A stretch of DNA of 39,313 nucleotides from Aquimarina agarivorans (GTDB lineage: Bacteria; Bacteroidota; Bacteroidia; Flavobacteriales; Flavobacteriaceae). Both the position numbers and the translations under genes were made by a program. This document shows, one piece after another, positions 7,951 through 17,470 of this stretch (within the stretch, counting starts at the first letter, position 1; every line of letters starts with the position of its first letter). Below the pieces are notes generated by a model. The model made no database searches and was not told the origin of the DNA. It saw only the letters and a list, made by a program, of their open reading frames with translations. The stretch covers positions 1-39,313 of the forward strand of contig NZ_AFPB01000131.1 of the NCBI RefSeq assembly GCF_000218485.1. The letters run 5' to 3'.

Positions 7951-9157
7951 ATGAACACAGAAACTTCAAAAAATCTCAAAGAAATAATTTTGTCATTAAT
8001 TGCTACGCCAAAATTAGGAGAAAAACATTTGCTTACATTACACAAAAAAGATGCTAATGAAATTATAAAAACTTTTTTTCACTGGTTAACTTTAGTTTCC
8101 AAAATTAATAATAGACTTGCTGTTGATAACTTAACATTTGAAGATAATAATGATTATGCTCATTTCACTCTTTTAAAACCTATAAACACAAAAATAGGTT
8201 TCATTTGTACCTCCACACTAAATGAAAACAATTTAAATTATTCACTTAAAAAGCATATTAAAAATTATAATTTGGATTTTGCCATACTATTATCTAATCA
8301 AGCTAATGATATCCAAGATAATAATGATATTAGCAAAGATGATAATGTCTTATATATAGATTCCAATTGGCTTGCTTCAATAATAATTGATAATCAAAAA
8401 CCTTTTTTTGCTCAATTAGGAATTACAAACAATTATGAGTGGACTCCATATATAAAAAGTAAAATCAATTTCATTACAGAATAAAAATTTAGAAACTACT
8501 TTTTATAGCGATACTTACGAACTTTGTAAAGGCGATATTTTTGCTGCAAATTCACATCTTCCTTTAATTACTATTCCAGAGTCTTTTATAGAACGCTATT
8601 ATAAATTGAAAAAAGCAACTAAACTTCAAATTGAAAAGGTTTTCAAAAATAGATCCGAATTAATCAACAACTGGGTAAGTCACATAAACAATTATAATCA
8701 TTATCAAATTGTTGATCAATTATCATTAGAAAATTATATTAAAAATCCAAAGTATCTAGGATTATCACTAACAAAAAAAGAATTACAAGAACAGATTTAC
8801 AACTTGAAAACACTATTAAAATATTACAATTATAAATTTTTGGTAATTAAAGAATCTTTAGATTTTAATTTTGAATTAAAAAATTCTAAAGTTTTCCTAA
8901 AGCCAACATTATCAACCAATTTACCTTCTATTAAATCTTTTAATATAGTTGTTAGCACCCCTATGATTTACAATGAATTTGAAAAAAGATTTTGGAATAT
9001 ATATGAGTTGATTGGCGATGAATTTAGCAACAAAAAAGATCTTGTAAATTACATTGATAATATTTATTATGATAGCCTAATTGAACTTAATGCGTCAATC
9101 AAAAATGAAAAAGTTGATACCGAATTATTCAACTACAACTCTAATAAAGCTTCTTAA
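7951..9157 (+). pseudogene. Unrecognised protein of about 401 aa, split by one frameshift
   Basis: Two frames (7951-8484 and from about 8456 to 9157) join if one A is removed from AAAAA at 8454-8458, reading WTPYIKVKSISLQNKN across the joint. The downstream frame stays open well before its first ATG (8606) and reads DTYELCKGDIFAANSHLPLI there, so the two are halves of one gene. The N-terminal half is helical, then LLSNQANDIQD and LYIDSNWLAS. The C-terminal half has FKNRSELINNWVSHI and LENYIKNPKYLGLSLTKKEL followed by YNYKFLVI, a layout reminiscent of the regulatory halves of some bacterial regulators, but no DNA-binding motif is seen. No family is recognised. It sits 125 bp after the aurF-like gene and 25 bp before the amidotransferase. 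The shift may be a read error, so the gene may be intact in the cell. Confidence 0.55.
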
Positions 9158-9181
9158 TTCTTATAATTAAAACAAAAACAA

Positions 9182-9916
9182 ATGATAACTATTCATTTTA
9201 TAATACACGAATATTTTGAAGGGCCTGGGATTTTAGAATCATGGGCAATTAGCAAAGGTTATAAAGTTTTATATTCAAAGTTATACAAAGGTGATAAATT
9301 ACCTAATACACCAAACGAACTAGACATGCTTGTTGTTATGGGAGGACCGAAAAGCCCTAATACTACCATACAAGACTATCCATATTTTGATTCAAAAGCG
9401 GAAATGGCATTGATAAAAAAATGTATTGATGAAAATAAAATTGTTATCGGTATATGCTTAGGTGCACAAATGATAGGCCAAAGCCTAGGAGCACCAGTAT
9501 TATCTAGTCCAAATACCGAAATAGGAATTTTTGAAATATGCAAAACTGAATGTGGCAAAAAAAATAAATTGTTTAGTCATTTACCTGACACACTAAATGT
9601 GGGGCATTGGCATGGGGATATGGCTAATCTTACTGATACTTCTGAGGTAATAGCCTACAGCAACGGTTGTCCTAATCAAATTATAAAATATGGCAAATTT
9701 GTTTATGTATTTCAATGTCACTTGGAATTTACATCAGAATCTATTAAAACTCTTATTCTTAATTCCACAAGAGAACTTGAAATACTGAAAAATAAAACTT
9801 ATGTGCAAACTGCCGATCAAATTCAAAATTACAATTTTGAAGAAATGAACTCAATACTCACTCTTTTTATTGAAAATTTGATCAAATTACATGCATCTGA
9901 AAGTATTGTTGTTTAG
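9182..9916 (+). CDS. Class I glutamine amidotransferase domain protein
   Basis: A 244-residue protein with the GATase1 fold. The nucleophile elbow is GICLGAQMIGQ with C92, the oxyanion region is VVMGGPKSPN, and the His-Glu pair is H180/E182 in FQCHLEFT, where most relatives have HPE. It would release ammonia from glutamine or hydrolyse a gamma-glutamyl bond, as in stand-alone GMP-synthase-like amidotransferases. The synthetase partner is not present, so the acceptor is unknown. It follows the unrecognised gene after 25 bp and is probably co-transcribed with it. It is the only unbroken gene of the module between the two MITE-like copies. Confidence 0.8.
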   Translation: MITIHFIIHEYFEGPGILESWAISKGYKVLYSKLYKGDKLPNTPNELDMLVVMGGPKSPNTTIQDYPYFDSKAEMALIKKCIDENKIVIGICLGAQMIGQSLGAPVLSSPNTEIGIFEICKTECGKKNKLFSHLPDTLNVGHWHGDMANLTDTSEVIAYSNGCPNQIIKYGKFVYVFQCHLEFTSESIKTLILNSTRELEILKNKTYVQTADQIQNYNFEEMNSILTLFIENLIKLHASESIVV

Positions 9917-9939
9917 TTTTGAGCTTTTCTTCAAATCTT

Positions 9940-10111
9940 GAACTCAGATTATGCGTTAAAACTTCTTTACAAGTCTGCGAAATATGATAATACTAATACT
10001 TTCTTAATTTATGCATAGCATCAATATGGTGAAATTAAAAAATATAATTTAGGTTAGTATTTACATTAGATCGTAGACGGAATAGATTTTTTAATGCATA
10101 ATCTGGGTTTT
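9940..10111. mobile_element. MITE-like element, copy B (inverted relative to A)
   Basis: A non-coding element of about 172 bp with imperfect terminal repeats: left GAACTCAGATTATGCGTTAA, right (reverse complement) AAACCCAGATTATGCATTAA. Its right 55-60 bp, read in reverse, matches the left end of copy A through TCTATTNCGTCT and the CGATCTA block. With copy A it brackets the aurF-like, unrecognised and amidotransferase genes. It starts 23 bp after the amidotransferase stop. Confidence 0.6.
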
Positions 10112-10286
10112 ATTAAATTAATGAACTATTATAAACTTAAAATACCTTAGTTTCGGTTATGGCTGAAAGTCACCATCTTTTTAAACATCCGTTTTTTACA
10201 ATTAGTTATTAGCCTTTAGCTGTTACAGTATTCTAAAGCCAAGAGCTTTTTGCCCTATTTTTAGAAGCTAAAAGCATTTAATCTCT

Positions 10287-10967
10287 TTAAATCGTATTGT
10301 AAGCTATAATAAATATACTATCCTTTAAACTTACTATTTTATTCCTATTAGCTTCAAATAACACGCCTTCTTCAATTAATTCCCCTTCAACTTTAATAGC
10401 TCCTGACACTACATAAATCAAACTTTTGGAAGGGCTATTATAAATTTGCTCATTAGTTAAATGCCCAACTTCTATTTGGGTGCTGTTGGCGTCCTCTGTA
10501 CCATATACTTTGGTTATTTTACCCTTTTCGGCTACACGCACTCTAAAACTGGCTGTTTCTTCTTCTTTTTCTGGTATCAGCCATAGTTGTAACATTCGAG
10601 TAGTTTCCTTTTGTTTATTCACCTCATTATGTGCAAAACCTTCTTTTCCTGATTTTTGAACTTGAAAGTCTAAGGCATTTAAATGCACACCATGTTCAAG
10701 TGACCCTTCATGACTTAAGCTACCTTCAACTACAAAAGTCAATACGTCAATAAATTTATGAGGATGTAAACCTGTAGAAATCCCCTCCTTAAACCAAGAA
10801 TCTGCTAAATAAATTAAGTTCCCTACACCAGGCCAAGTACCTTCCCTTACGCCCATTCTAGGTCCATAATTAGGGTGTACAATTAATCTTTTTTGGGTAA
10901 TGCCTTGAAAACCTCCTGTTTCTATATTATTTCTATCTAACTTTTTTAACGCCATGTTGCTCCACAA
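10287..10967 (-). CDS. Pirin family protein (bicupin)
   Basis: A 226-residue pirin-like bicupin. The N-terminal cupin shows STGLHPHKFIDVLTFVVEGS, the metal-binding HPH block, followed by SHEGSLEH and later EGFAHNEVNK, where the fourth ligand position is expected. The C-terminal cupin (about 140-226) is less conserved and has no obvious metal site, as usual. YhhW/pirin relatives have quercetin dioxygenase activity in vitro, but their cellular role is unclear. The start may be at the fifth residue (MALKKLDR), since an N-terminal MWSN extension is unusual. It is monocistronic and convergent with the accessory region. Confidence 0.85.
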   Translation of the reverse strand: MWSNMALKKLDRNNIETGGFQGITQKRLIVHPNYGPRMGVREGTWPGVGNLIYLADSWFKEGISTGLHPHKFIDVLTFVVEGSLSHEGSLEHGVHLNALDFQVQKSGKEGFAHNEVNKQKETTRMLQLWLIPEKEEETASFRVRVAEKGKITKVYGTEDANSTQIEVGHLTNEQIYNSPSKSLIYVVSGAIKVEGELIEEGVLFEANRNKIVSLKDSIFIIAYNTI

Positions 10968-11342
10968 TTTCTTAGTTAACTAATTTGTCCTTTTATTCTT
11001 AATAAAATTACATTCAAAAAAGAAATTAGTCATTCAAAAAATTAGACTTTTATAATCCAATCCTACTATATAGAATTACATAGTTTGATAAAATAGAAAT
11101 CAAAAGAATATCCTTAAATGCGTTGCAAAATTTTAAAGTCATTATGTTCAAAAAATATAAATGAACTAAAAGTGACTAAGTTATAAAAACACCACAGTTT
11201 AATTTACAATACCTAGTTCTTTATTCCTTCTGTAAAACAGTCTTTACTATAAAATTTCCAATGCAAGCAATAATCCGTACTAAACTAAATTTCCCATCTA
11301 TTTTTATGACTAAAATGTTTTCAAGCAACCCTTAAAACAAGT
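10968..11342. other. Intergenic region between divergent pirin and pyrF genes
   Basis: About 375 bp of AT-rich DNA between two divergent genes. No open frame with protein character and no strong hairpin was seen. It should hold the promoter of the minus-strand pirin gene, but no good TAnnTTTG match was found on that strand. Confidence 0.4.
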
Positions 11343-11350
11343 TATATTTG
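11343..11350 (+). promoter_or_regulatory. Promoter -7 element for pyrF
   Basis: TATATTTG fits TAnnTTTG and lies 18 bp before the true pyrF start codon at 11369. Its position supports 11369 rather than 11428 as the start of the gene. Confidence 0.5.
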
Positions 11351-11368
11351 TGTTAAATCAAACTAACA

Positions 11369-12177
11369 ATGACTACAGCTACGCTTTTAGCAGAAATTAA
11401 AAGAAAAAATCATTTTTATGCATCGGATTGGATGTAGACCTTGACAAAATTCCTCCCCACCTTTTAGAAGATCCTGATCCTATTTTTGCATTTAATAAAG
11501 CGATTATTGATGCCACACATCATTTAGCTGTTAGTTATAAGCCAAATACTGCTTTTTATGAAGCTTATGGCATGAAAGGTTGGAAATCATTTCAGAAAAC
11601 AATAGAGTATTTAAATGCTGTATACCCTGAAATATTTACCATTGCTGATGCCAAACGTGGTGACATTGGGAACACATCAACCATGTATGCCAAAGCTTTT
11701 TTTAATGACTTATCTTTTGACTCGGTTACGGTAGCACCTTATATGGGTAAAGATTCAATTGAACCTTTTTTAGCTTTTGAAAATAAGCATACTATAATGT
11801 TGGCCTTAACATCTAACCAAGGAGCGTTTGATTTTCAGACCAAAAAAATAAATGATACCGAACTTTATAAACATGTATTACAAACCTCTAAAACCTGGAA
11901 AAACGCTGAAAATTTAATGTATGTTGTTGGAGCAACTAAAGCTGAATATTTTGCTGAAATTCGAAAAATAGTTCCAGATAACTTTTTATTAGTACCAGGT
12001 GTTGGCGCTCAGGGCGGAAGTTTGGCTGACGTATGTAAATACGGCCTAAACGATCAGGTAGGATTACTTATAAATTCATCACGTGGTATTATTTATGCCT
12101 CTAAAAATGAAAACTTTGCCGAAGCAGCTAGTGAAGCTGCAAAAAAATTACAGCAACAAATGGCCCCTTACATTTAA
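11369..12177 (+). CDS. pyrF: Orotidine 5'-phosphate decarboxylase, with an apparent 1-bp deletion
   Basis: The last step of UMP synthesis, OMP to UMP and CO2. The protein is of the PyrF2 class: [13 protein letters not shown] carries the catalytic Asp-Lys-Asp region, with [25 protein letters not shown] and [12 protein letters not shown] following in the usual order. The ATG at 11369 starts [13 protein letters not shown], but the frame is lost at a run of six A (11404-11409). With one more A it reads [17 protein letters not shown] and gives 269 residues, the normal length. As read, only the part from 11428 is open. The gene is otherwise flawless and its product is needed for pyrimidine synthesis, so a sequencing error is more likely than loss. 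Its stop overlaps the stop of the convergent next gene. Confidence 0.85.
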
Positions 12178-12371
12178 TCGAGCAAATCCAAAGAAGAAGC
12201 ACCAAAACATTGGCGGTATTGCAATTCCAAACAACGGCGTATTTTTATAGCTTCGTAATAGTCATAATCACTCAAGGCTGCATCTGTTTGCTTCAGATTG
12301 TAAGACTCTTCCATGAGTTCCATATAACGACTCATTAATTGTTTTCTATTTTTGAAATTATAAATTTGCAT
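12174..12371 (-). CDS. Lacal_2735-like small protein
   Basis: A 65-residue protein resembling the Lacal_2735 family of Flavobacteriaceae, small helical proteins of unknown function. The pattern is a basic start ([11 protein letters not shown]), then [14 protein letters not shown], then a conserved SD and a second helix [12 protein letters not shown]. It is cytoplasmic with no membrane segment. The stop codon overlaps the pyrF stop by converging on the same four bases (12174-12177), leaving no room for a terminator between the two genes. Confidence 0.55.
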   Translation of the reverse strand: MQIYNFKNRKQLMSRYMELMEESYNLKQTDAALSDYDYYEAIKIRRCLELQYRQCFGASSLDLLD

Positions 12372-12930
12372 ACTTAAAAATAACTAATAAATTGATTGTC
12401 AAGTGTTAAAATATCCATTAATCGACAAAAAGTAGTGTTAAAGTTTTTGTAATATTAAATTAAGAATATATAATAGAATTTAGTTATGATTGTTACATTA
12501 TCAATAAAATGATTTGTTAATTTTAACATAGACTTCATTATTATTAATTAAAAAGCTCAAAGAAACCTTTGATTTTGCATAAATTTTGAAACTGAATAGA
12601 TTTTTATTCCATATTCTAGGTTATACAATTTTCGGATAATTATTTTGTATAAATATGTTGAATTATTTTTTATTAGTCAAAGACAAAAAAATAATAAATA
12701 GCCTTATAGTTATTGTTTCATTTTTTAACGCGTGAATTATAAAAAAGAAACGAAATATATGCGAAGTATATTTTCGTTAATCGCATAAAATAGCACTAGC
12801 TTAATCACATAAGAGTGCCATGTATTTTATACCATACATGGCACTTATTCCTACTATTTCAGAAATCATTAAAACAAGTTATTTACTGTAGCTTGATTGT
12901 ACTCTTATAATTAAATAAATGTTTTAAGAT
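12372..12930. other. Intergenic region with two hairpins
   Basis: About 560 bp without a gene. It contains two inverted repeats: AACGAAATATAT with TATATTTTCGTT (12749-12778, imperfect), and a perfect 12-bp pair AGTGCCATGTAT / ATACATGGCACT (12814-12825 and 12834-12845) with an 8-base loop and no T run. The second could be an RNA hairpin or a protein-binding dyad; nothing ties it to a gene. Confidence 0.4.
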
Positions 12931-12958
12931 AAAAAGAGCTTATTAATAAGCTCTTTTT
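12931..12958. terminator. Terminator downstream of the GH-A hydrolase gene
   Basis: A perfect palindrome AAAAAGAGCTTATT / AATAAGCTCTTTTT sits 45 bp beyond the stop codon of the minus-strand hydrolase gene. A-rich on one side and T-rich on the other, it can work in both directions. Confidence 0.7.
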
Positions 12959-13002
12959 ATGCTTATAATACTCTTATGAATGTAATCTAATATTATTTTC
13001 AG

Positions 13003-15912
13003 TTACAATTTTACAATTTTAACTACTTTTTCAAGTGACGTCTCTTTTTGTTTTAACGCTACAAAATAAACCCCAGAAGCTAAGTTTTCCAGATTCACTT
13101 TTGTTTGTTTTTCATTTAATACTCCTTCATCAAAACCTTGACCTTTCAAATCAAAAATTTGATATGTTAATTTTTTTTCAGGCACATCAATACTTAGCAC
13201 ATCTATAAAAGGGTTTGGATAAATGTTAACTTTTCCAATAACTAATTCAAAATCGTTAGTGCTCAATGTATTTTCACAATCTGATTCTACAGTAACTCTT
13301 ATTCCATTTTTAATATCAGCGACTGTCGATGCAAAACCTTTCCCCTCTTCTGTCATATATATATTTAATCGGTACTCCTCACCTACACGTAAAATTTCTT
13401 TAGCATCAAAATTAATTACTATACTATCCTCTCCATTTACTGTTTGTTTAGCCTTACCAACAATTTTAAAATCCGATAAATCTTGAATATCAATATTGAT
13501 ATCTCTCATTGTATTAGTTTTATAGTCTAACTTTACACTTCCCTCTCCCGAAGGTTTAATACATTTTGTAGCAACATTTAATTCAAGACTTTCAGGGTTG
13601 GAATTACTTACCTCTAAAAAAAGAACATTTTCTGGCTCTAATTCGAAACCATTTTTAATCGTTATTCCTTTTAATAAATCATAAATAACTAAATCATCAC
13701 CTTCAATTCCGTTCATTGCTAAATTTAATGTAGCTGTTGTTACACCTAAATTAACTAATGATATCACATTTTTACCAGTTGTTGTTCGCACGGAATGTTG
13801 TGCTACTCCCTTAAAATTTACTGCTTGCTTATTTATTTCTGTAACTTTTATTAAAGGCTTAAAGCCTTTTGATTCTGCTTGTGTTAATATTAACTGTTTT
13901 ACATTTGCCGAACTTATAGGAATAATAGTTCCAGCTCCTGCTCTAATTGATTTAGAATGATTTTGTCCATATTCATTTTTTTTAAGACTCACATTATCTA
14001 GTAAAATAGTCCCCCCATTATTCAAATAATCTTGTAAAGCATCTAATTCGCTTTCTAGCACAAATTCGGAATCCTTTACTACAATAAACTCCCAGTTCTT
14101 TTGGTTTTGTTTTTCAATAATATTTTTAGTCACAAACCCCAATCGATGTCCTTCAAAATAAAGACTTTCATAAAAACCTTTCAAATTAGTCATATGATTG
14201 GGCTTGTTTATAGCCGATGTTTCCGAATAAAAAATACGTATTGGACTTTCTACTTCCTGTAAATCAGTAATTTCCTGTCCGTAACTATTTATATCCATCA
14301 TAGTCGAATGTAACTCAAATAACACTCTTGGTTGCTGCCCCACCGTAGATGCATTTCTTGTTCCGTTCCTGTACGAACCATCTTCTCTCCTTGTCCATAC
14401 CCAATTTGTTGTCATATCTAACCCATGCATCGTAGCTAACCATTGGGAAGCTCTTGCATATTCTGGCCTTAAGAAAGCTTCGCGAAAACGTACGTTATAT
14501 AACATGTGGGCTTCCGAATTATAATTTATGGCATTAGGCTTTATTGAATGAAAAAAATCATAAGCCATGGTTAAATGTACCCAATCAAGCTTATATAGTT
14601 TTTGCCATGGTTTTTCTCCAAATCTTCGTGAACCATCCATATGAGCATCATGTCCTATCACATCAGACATTTCCATTAATGATTCAAAATCTAAACCACT
14701 ACTCCTATCATCATTACTCCATTGAAATGGTATTAATTTAATATGTGTTTTAGCTTCATTATCTAGTCGTTTAATCTCATCATTCATAAACTTAAAATAC
14801 TCGTTCACTCTTTCTTGATTAAAGCGCATAAAATCATACCACTTTGGATCCCCTTGAATGTTTGATGGTACAGGTGTTGAAATACTATTGGAAGCATCAT
14901 TAAAATTAACAAATGATGTATTCCATAAATTATTTAAAGTTGCAATATTCCCATGTTTTTTTTGCAACCAGGTTACAAATTTAGCATGTGTATATTTTGT
15001 TATTTCAACAAGATCCCAACTTCCTGCAGTATTCCAATGAGGTTCATTTGCCAATAAATATCCTAATTTACTCATATTTTTCCCTTTAAATTCAGACACA
15101 TAGCCTTCAAATAAAGCTTTCAATAAGGGTTTTGTTTGGGGGTGATCAATATCATAACCTGTAAATGCAGCATGTCCGTCTGTAATATCGGGGTATTTTT
15201 GCGTAATAAAAGGAGCTAGTCTATTCCCGCCTAAAAAAGGAGAACCAAAATTACCCGTATTTAAATTTTTTATGGCATTTTTTTGAGCTGTATTGATTTC
15301 AATGCTTCCATTTGGCTTTTCTTCTAAAAAATGTAGATCATAATAATAGCCTCCTAAATTACCAAAGTATGTTGTTAAATCTAGGTTATCAGCTTTTTTA
15401 GGTTTAAAAGTCCAATCATTCCCAAAAACTGGTTTTCCATTTTGAACAATACGGTTTCCACTAATATCTAATTGATCCCATATAATAGTTGTAGTCTCAG
15501 CCCTTTTACCTTTATTATTAATTAAATCTTCTAGCACTGCTATTCGTTCATCTAACATAATTATGACTTCATTACGTTCATAATCTGGTAATTCCTTTGC
15601 AAATTGGTTAGCTGTTTTTTTTAAAGGAATTATAGGCAATTGTGCTTCAAAATCTGCTTCAACTTCGTTAACGTTTTTTTCATCCCAATTAGCATAAAAT
15701 AAGTATACTTCAGCTACACGAATACACATTTTTTCTTTTCGAGTATCAATTCCTTGAGAATCTGCTTGATTTATTAATATATTAAGTTCCTTAATCTTAT
15801 TTTTAGCAGTTGCTTCTAAATCTTGTGAAAAAGAAGAAAAGTAAGAGTGTAAAACTACTACTATTAAGAGTAATTTTTTCATAATTTTAATGTTATTAGA
15901 ATTTGTGTTCAA
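13003..15912 (-). CDS. Secreted clan GH-A glycoside hydrolase (GH42-like) with T9SS domain
   Basis: A 969-residue secreted enzyme. The start is probably the second ATG (15882), giving MKKLLLIVVVLHSYFSSFSQ as signal peptide. The catalytic barrel (about 180-560) has the clan GH-A pair: acid/base E290 in GYLLANEPHW and a candidate nucleophile E467 in NYNSEAHMLY. The layout, including YTHAKFVTWLQKKHGNIATL and a later Rossmann-like segment (about 580-680, DYLNNGGTILLDN), resembles GH42 beta-galactosidases and related agarase-like families. The C-terminus has a T9SS type A domain (VNIYPNPFIDVLSIDVP to EKVVKIVKL). It is monocistronic and ends before the terminator at 12931-12958. The sugar specificity cannot be told; GH50-like or a new family remains possible. 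Confidence 0.7.
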   Translation of the reverse strand: MNTNSNNIKIMKKLLLIVVVLHSYFSSFSQDLEATAKNKIKELNILINQADSQGIDTRKEKMCIRVAEVYLFYANWDEKNVNEVEADFEAQLPIIPLKKTANQFAKELPDYERNEVIIMLDERIAVLEDLINNKGKRAETTTIIWDQLDISGNRIVQNGKPVFGNDWTFKPKKADNLDLTTYFGNLGGYYYDLHFLEEKPNGSIEINTAQKNAIKNLNTGNFGSPFLGGNRLAPFITQKYPDITDGHAAFTGYDIDHPQTKPLLKALFEGYVSEFKGKNMSKLGYLLANEPHWNTAGSWDLVEITKYTHAKFVTWLQKKHGNIATLNNLWNTSFVNFNDASNSISTPVPSNIQGDPKWYDFMRFNQERVNEYFKFMNDEIKRLDNEAKTHIKLIPFQWSNDDRSSGLDFESLMEMSDVIGHDAHMDGSRRFGEKPWQKLYKLDWVHLTMAYDFFHSIKPNAINYNSEAHMLYNVRFREAFLRPEYARASQWLATMHGLDMTTNWVWTRREDGSYRNGTRNASTVGQQPRVLFELHSTMMDINSYGQEITDLQEVESPIRIFYSETSAINKPNHMTNLKGFYESLYFEGHRLGFVTKNIIEKQNQKNWEFIVVKDSEFVLESELDALQDYLNNGGTILLDNVSLKKNEYGQNHSKSIRAGAGTIIPISSANVKQLILTQAESKGFKPLIKVTEINKQAVNFKGVAQHSVRTTTGKNVISLVNLGVTTATLNLAMNGIEGDDLVIYDLLKGITIKNGFELEPENVLFLEVSNSNPESLELNVATKCIKPSGEGSVKLDYKTNTMRDINIDIQDLSDFKIVGKAKQTVNGEDSIVINFDAKEILRVGEEYRLNIYMTEEGKGFASTVADIKNGIRVTVESDCENTLSTNDFELVIGKVNIYPNPFIDVLSIDVPEKKLTYQIFDLKGQGFDEGVLNEKQTKVNLENLASGVYFVALKQKETSLEKVVKIVKL

Positions 15913-16149
15913 AAAAGCCCCTAAATAAATACCAAAACAAAATTTATATATCTATTAAAAATTTAAGAAAATGACATATTCCTTGTCTACATTCTAAATA
16001 TCCCAACACATAATTATTTCGACATTTATTAGAAAACAAAACGCAAATCTGATATAGTAAATTGCTTACTACACCTTTATTTAGATAGAAATACAATATT
16101 TTAGACAAAAGAATATCTAATCTTTTTTTTCTTACAGAATCGTACAAAA
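15913..16149. other. Intergenic region upstream of the GH-A hydrolase gene
   Basis: About 240 bp between two minus-strand genes. A 67-codon open frame here has no protein character. It should contain the hydrolase promoter, but no clear consensus was found. Confidence 0.35.
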
Positions 16150-16182
16150 AAAGGCCATTCAGAAAATTTCCAAATGGCCTTT
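16150..16182 (-). terminator. Terminator of the aromatic operon
   Basis: AAAGGCCATT (16150-16159) pairs with AATGGCCTTT (16173-16182). On the minus strand it is followed by a T run and lies just after the DAHP synthase stop codon. Confidence 0.75.
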
Positions 16183-16206
16183 AATACAAATAAGTTAACT
16201 ACTAAG

Positions 16207-17283
16207 TTACTTAGCTATATTGTGTTGGTGACTAATTGATTCTTGGTGAATTGCCGAATATACTTTTTCAATAAATTCTTCACTTAAACCTACTTGACTA
16301 CCGTCGTTAATCATTTTATTTTTAATAGCATTCCAACGATCATTTTGTAATATTTGAACGTTGTTTGCCGCTTTGACCTTCCCAATTTCATCAGAAATTG
16401 ACATACGCTTAGCTAACTGCTGTAATATTGTTTCGTCAGAAATATCGATACGTGCTCTTAACTCATTCAATGCATTTTCATACGCTTCTGTACCACCTTC
16501 GCTACGTACTTTCAAATCTTTCATGATTTGAACTAGTGTTTCAGGAGTAATTTGTTGTTTTGCATCACTCCAAGCATTATCTGGATCGTAATGCGTTTCA
16601 ATGATCATTCCGTCAAAGTTTAAATCTAAACCTGTTTGACACAAATCCTGAATAATATCTCTACGTCCTGCAATATGCGATGGATCTAATATAATTGGTA
16701 AATCTGGAAATTTAGCTTGTAAATCAATAGGAATTTGCCATTCAGGAATGTTTCTATATTTTGTTTTTTCGTAAGTTGAAAATCCACGGTGGATTACCCC
16801 CAAATTTTGAACGTCACATGTATAAAAACGCTCTACCGCTCCTAACCACAATGCAAGATCTGGATTAATTGGATTTTTAACCAATACGGGATTTTTGATT
16901 CCTCTACAAGCCTCAGCAATGTCCTGAACAATAAAAGGAGAAACAGTACTACGAGCACCAATCCATAAAATATCTACATCATGTTCCAATGCCAATTCCA
17001 CGTGGTGCGGATTTGCAACCTCAGTTGCAGTTAGCATTCCCGTTTCTTTTTTAGCTGTTTGTAACCACTTTAAACCTAAAGCTCCTACCCCTTCAAAGTT
17101 TCCTGGGCGGGTACGAGGTTTCCAAATTCCAGCACGTAATACCGATGCATCTGAATCCTTTAATTGATGTGCAATTTTAACTACCTGATCCTCTGTTTCT
17201 GCACTACAAGGTCCCGCAATTACTAAAGGGTGATCTAACTTGTAGGCATCTAACCAATTTCTAAGTTCCTTTTTGTTTTCCAT
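16207..17283 (-). CDS. Bifunctional DAHP synthase / chorismate mutase
   Basis: A 358-residue fusion. Residues about 10-260 are a type I-beta (KDO8P-synthase-like) 3-deoxy-7-phosphoheptulonate synthase with LVIAGPCSAETEDQ, RAGIWKPRTRPGNFEG, GARSTVSPF, LVKNPINPD and LDPSHIAGRRD. It joins phosphoenolpyruvate and erythrose 4-phosphate, the entry to the shikimate pathway. Residues about 262-350 are an AroQ chorismate mutase (LNELRARIDISDETILQQLA, then RMSISDEIGKVK). Mutase domains of this fusion type can serve as feedback sensors. It is the last gene of the minus-strand operon with pheA, an aminotransferase and tyrA, and a 187-bp gap before it may hold a second promoter. A terminator follows at 16150-16182. 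Confidence 0.93.
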   Translation of the reverse strand: MENKKELRNWLDAYKLDHPLVIAGPCSAETEDQVVKIAHQLKDSDASVLRAGIWKPRTRPGNFEGVGALGLKWLQTAKKETGMLTATEVANPHHVELALEHDVDILWIGARSTVSPFIVQDIAEACRGIKNPVLVKNPINPDLALWLGAVERFYTCDVQNLGVIHRGFSTYEKTKYRNIPEWQIPIDLQAKFPDLPIILDPSHIAGRRDIIQDLCQTGLDLNFDGMIIETHYDPDNAWSDAKQQITPETLVQIMKDLKVRSEGGTEAYENALNELRARIDISDETILQQLAKRMSISDEIGKVKAANNVQILQNDRWNAIKNKMINDGSQVGLSEEFIEKVYSAIHQESISHQHNIAK

Positions 17284-17470
17284 TGTAAATGAGTTGTGTG
17301 TCGCTAGACACTTTTTATTCTTATTTGTATTTAATTATGTAAGAAAAAAGAAATTCGAATATAGATAATAGACTTACTATATATTTCAATAAAACTCATA
17401 AACTAACCCGTCTATAATCTTTCTTCTTTTATCTTATGCTTTATGCTTCTTTTTTATCTATTCATTAAAA

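Noticed and set aside
13223..15040. Several plus-strand open frames of 60-90 codons within the GH-A hydrolase gene
   Set aside because: They are antisense shadows of a strongly supported gene, without motifs or promoters.
17284..17470. A second attenuator before the DAHP synthase gene
   Set aside because: A small GTGTC-GCTA-GACAC hairpin lies just upstream of the start codon, but there is no aromatic-rich leader peptide and no terminator with a T run.
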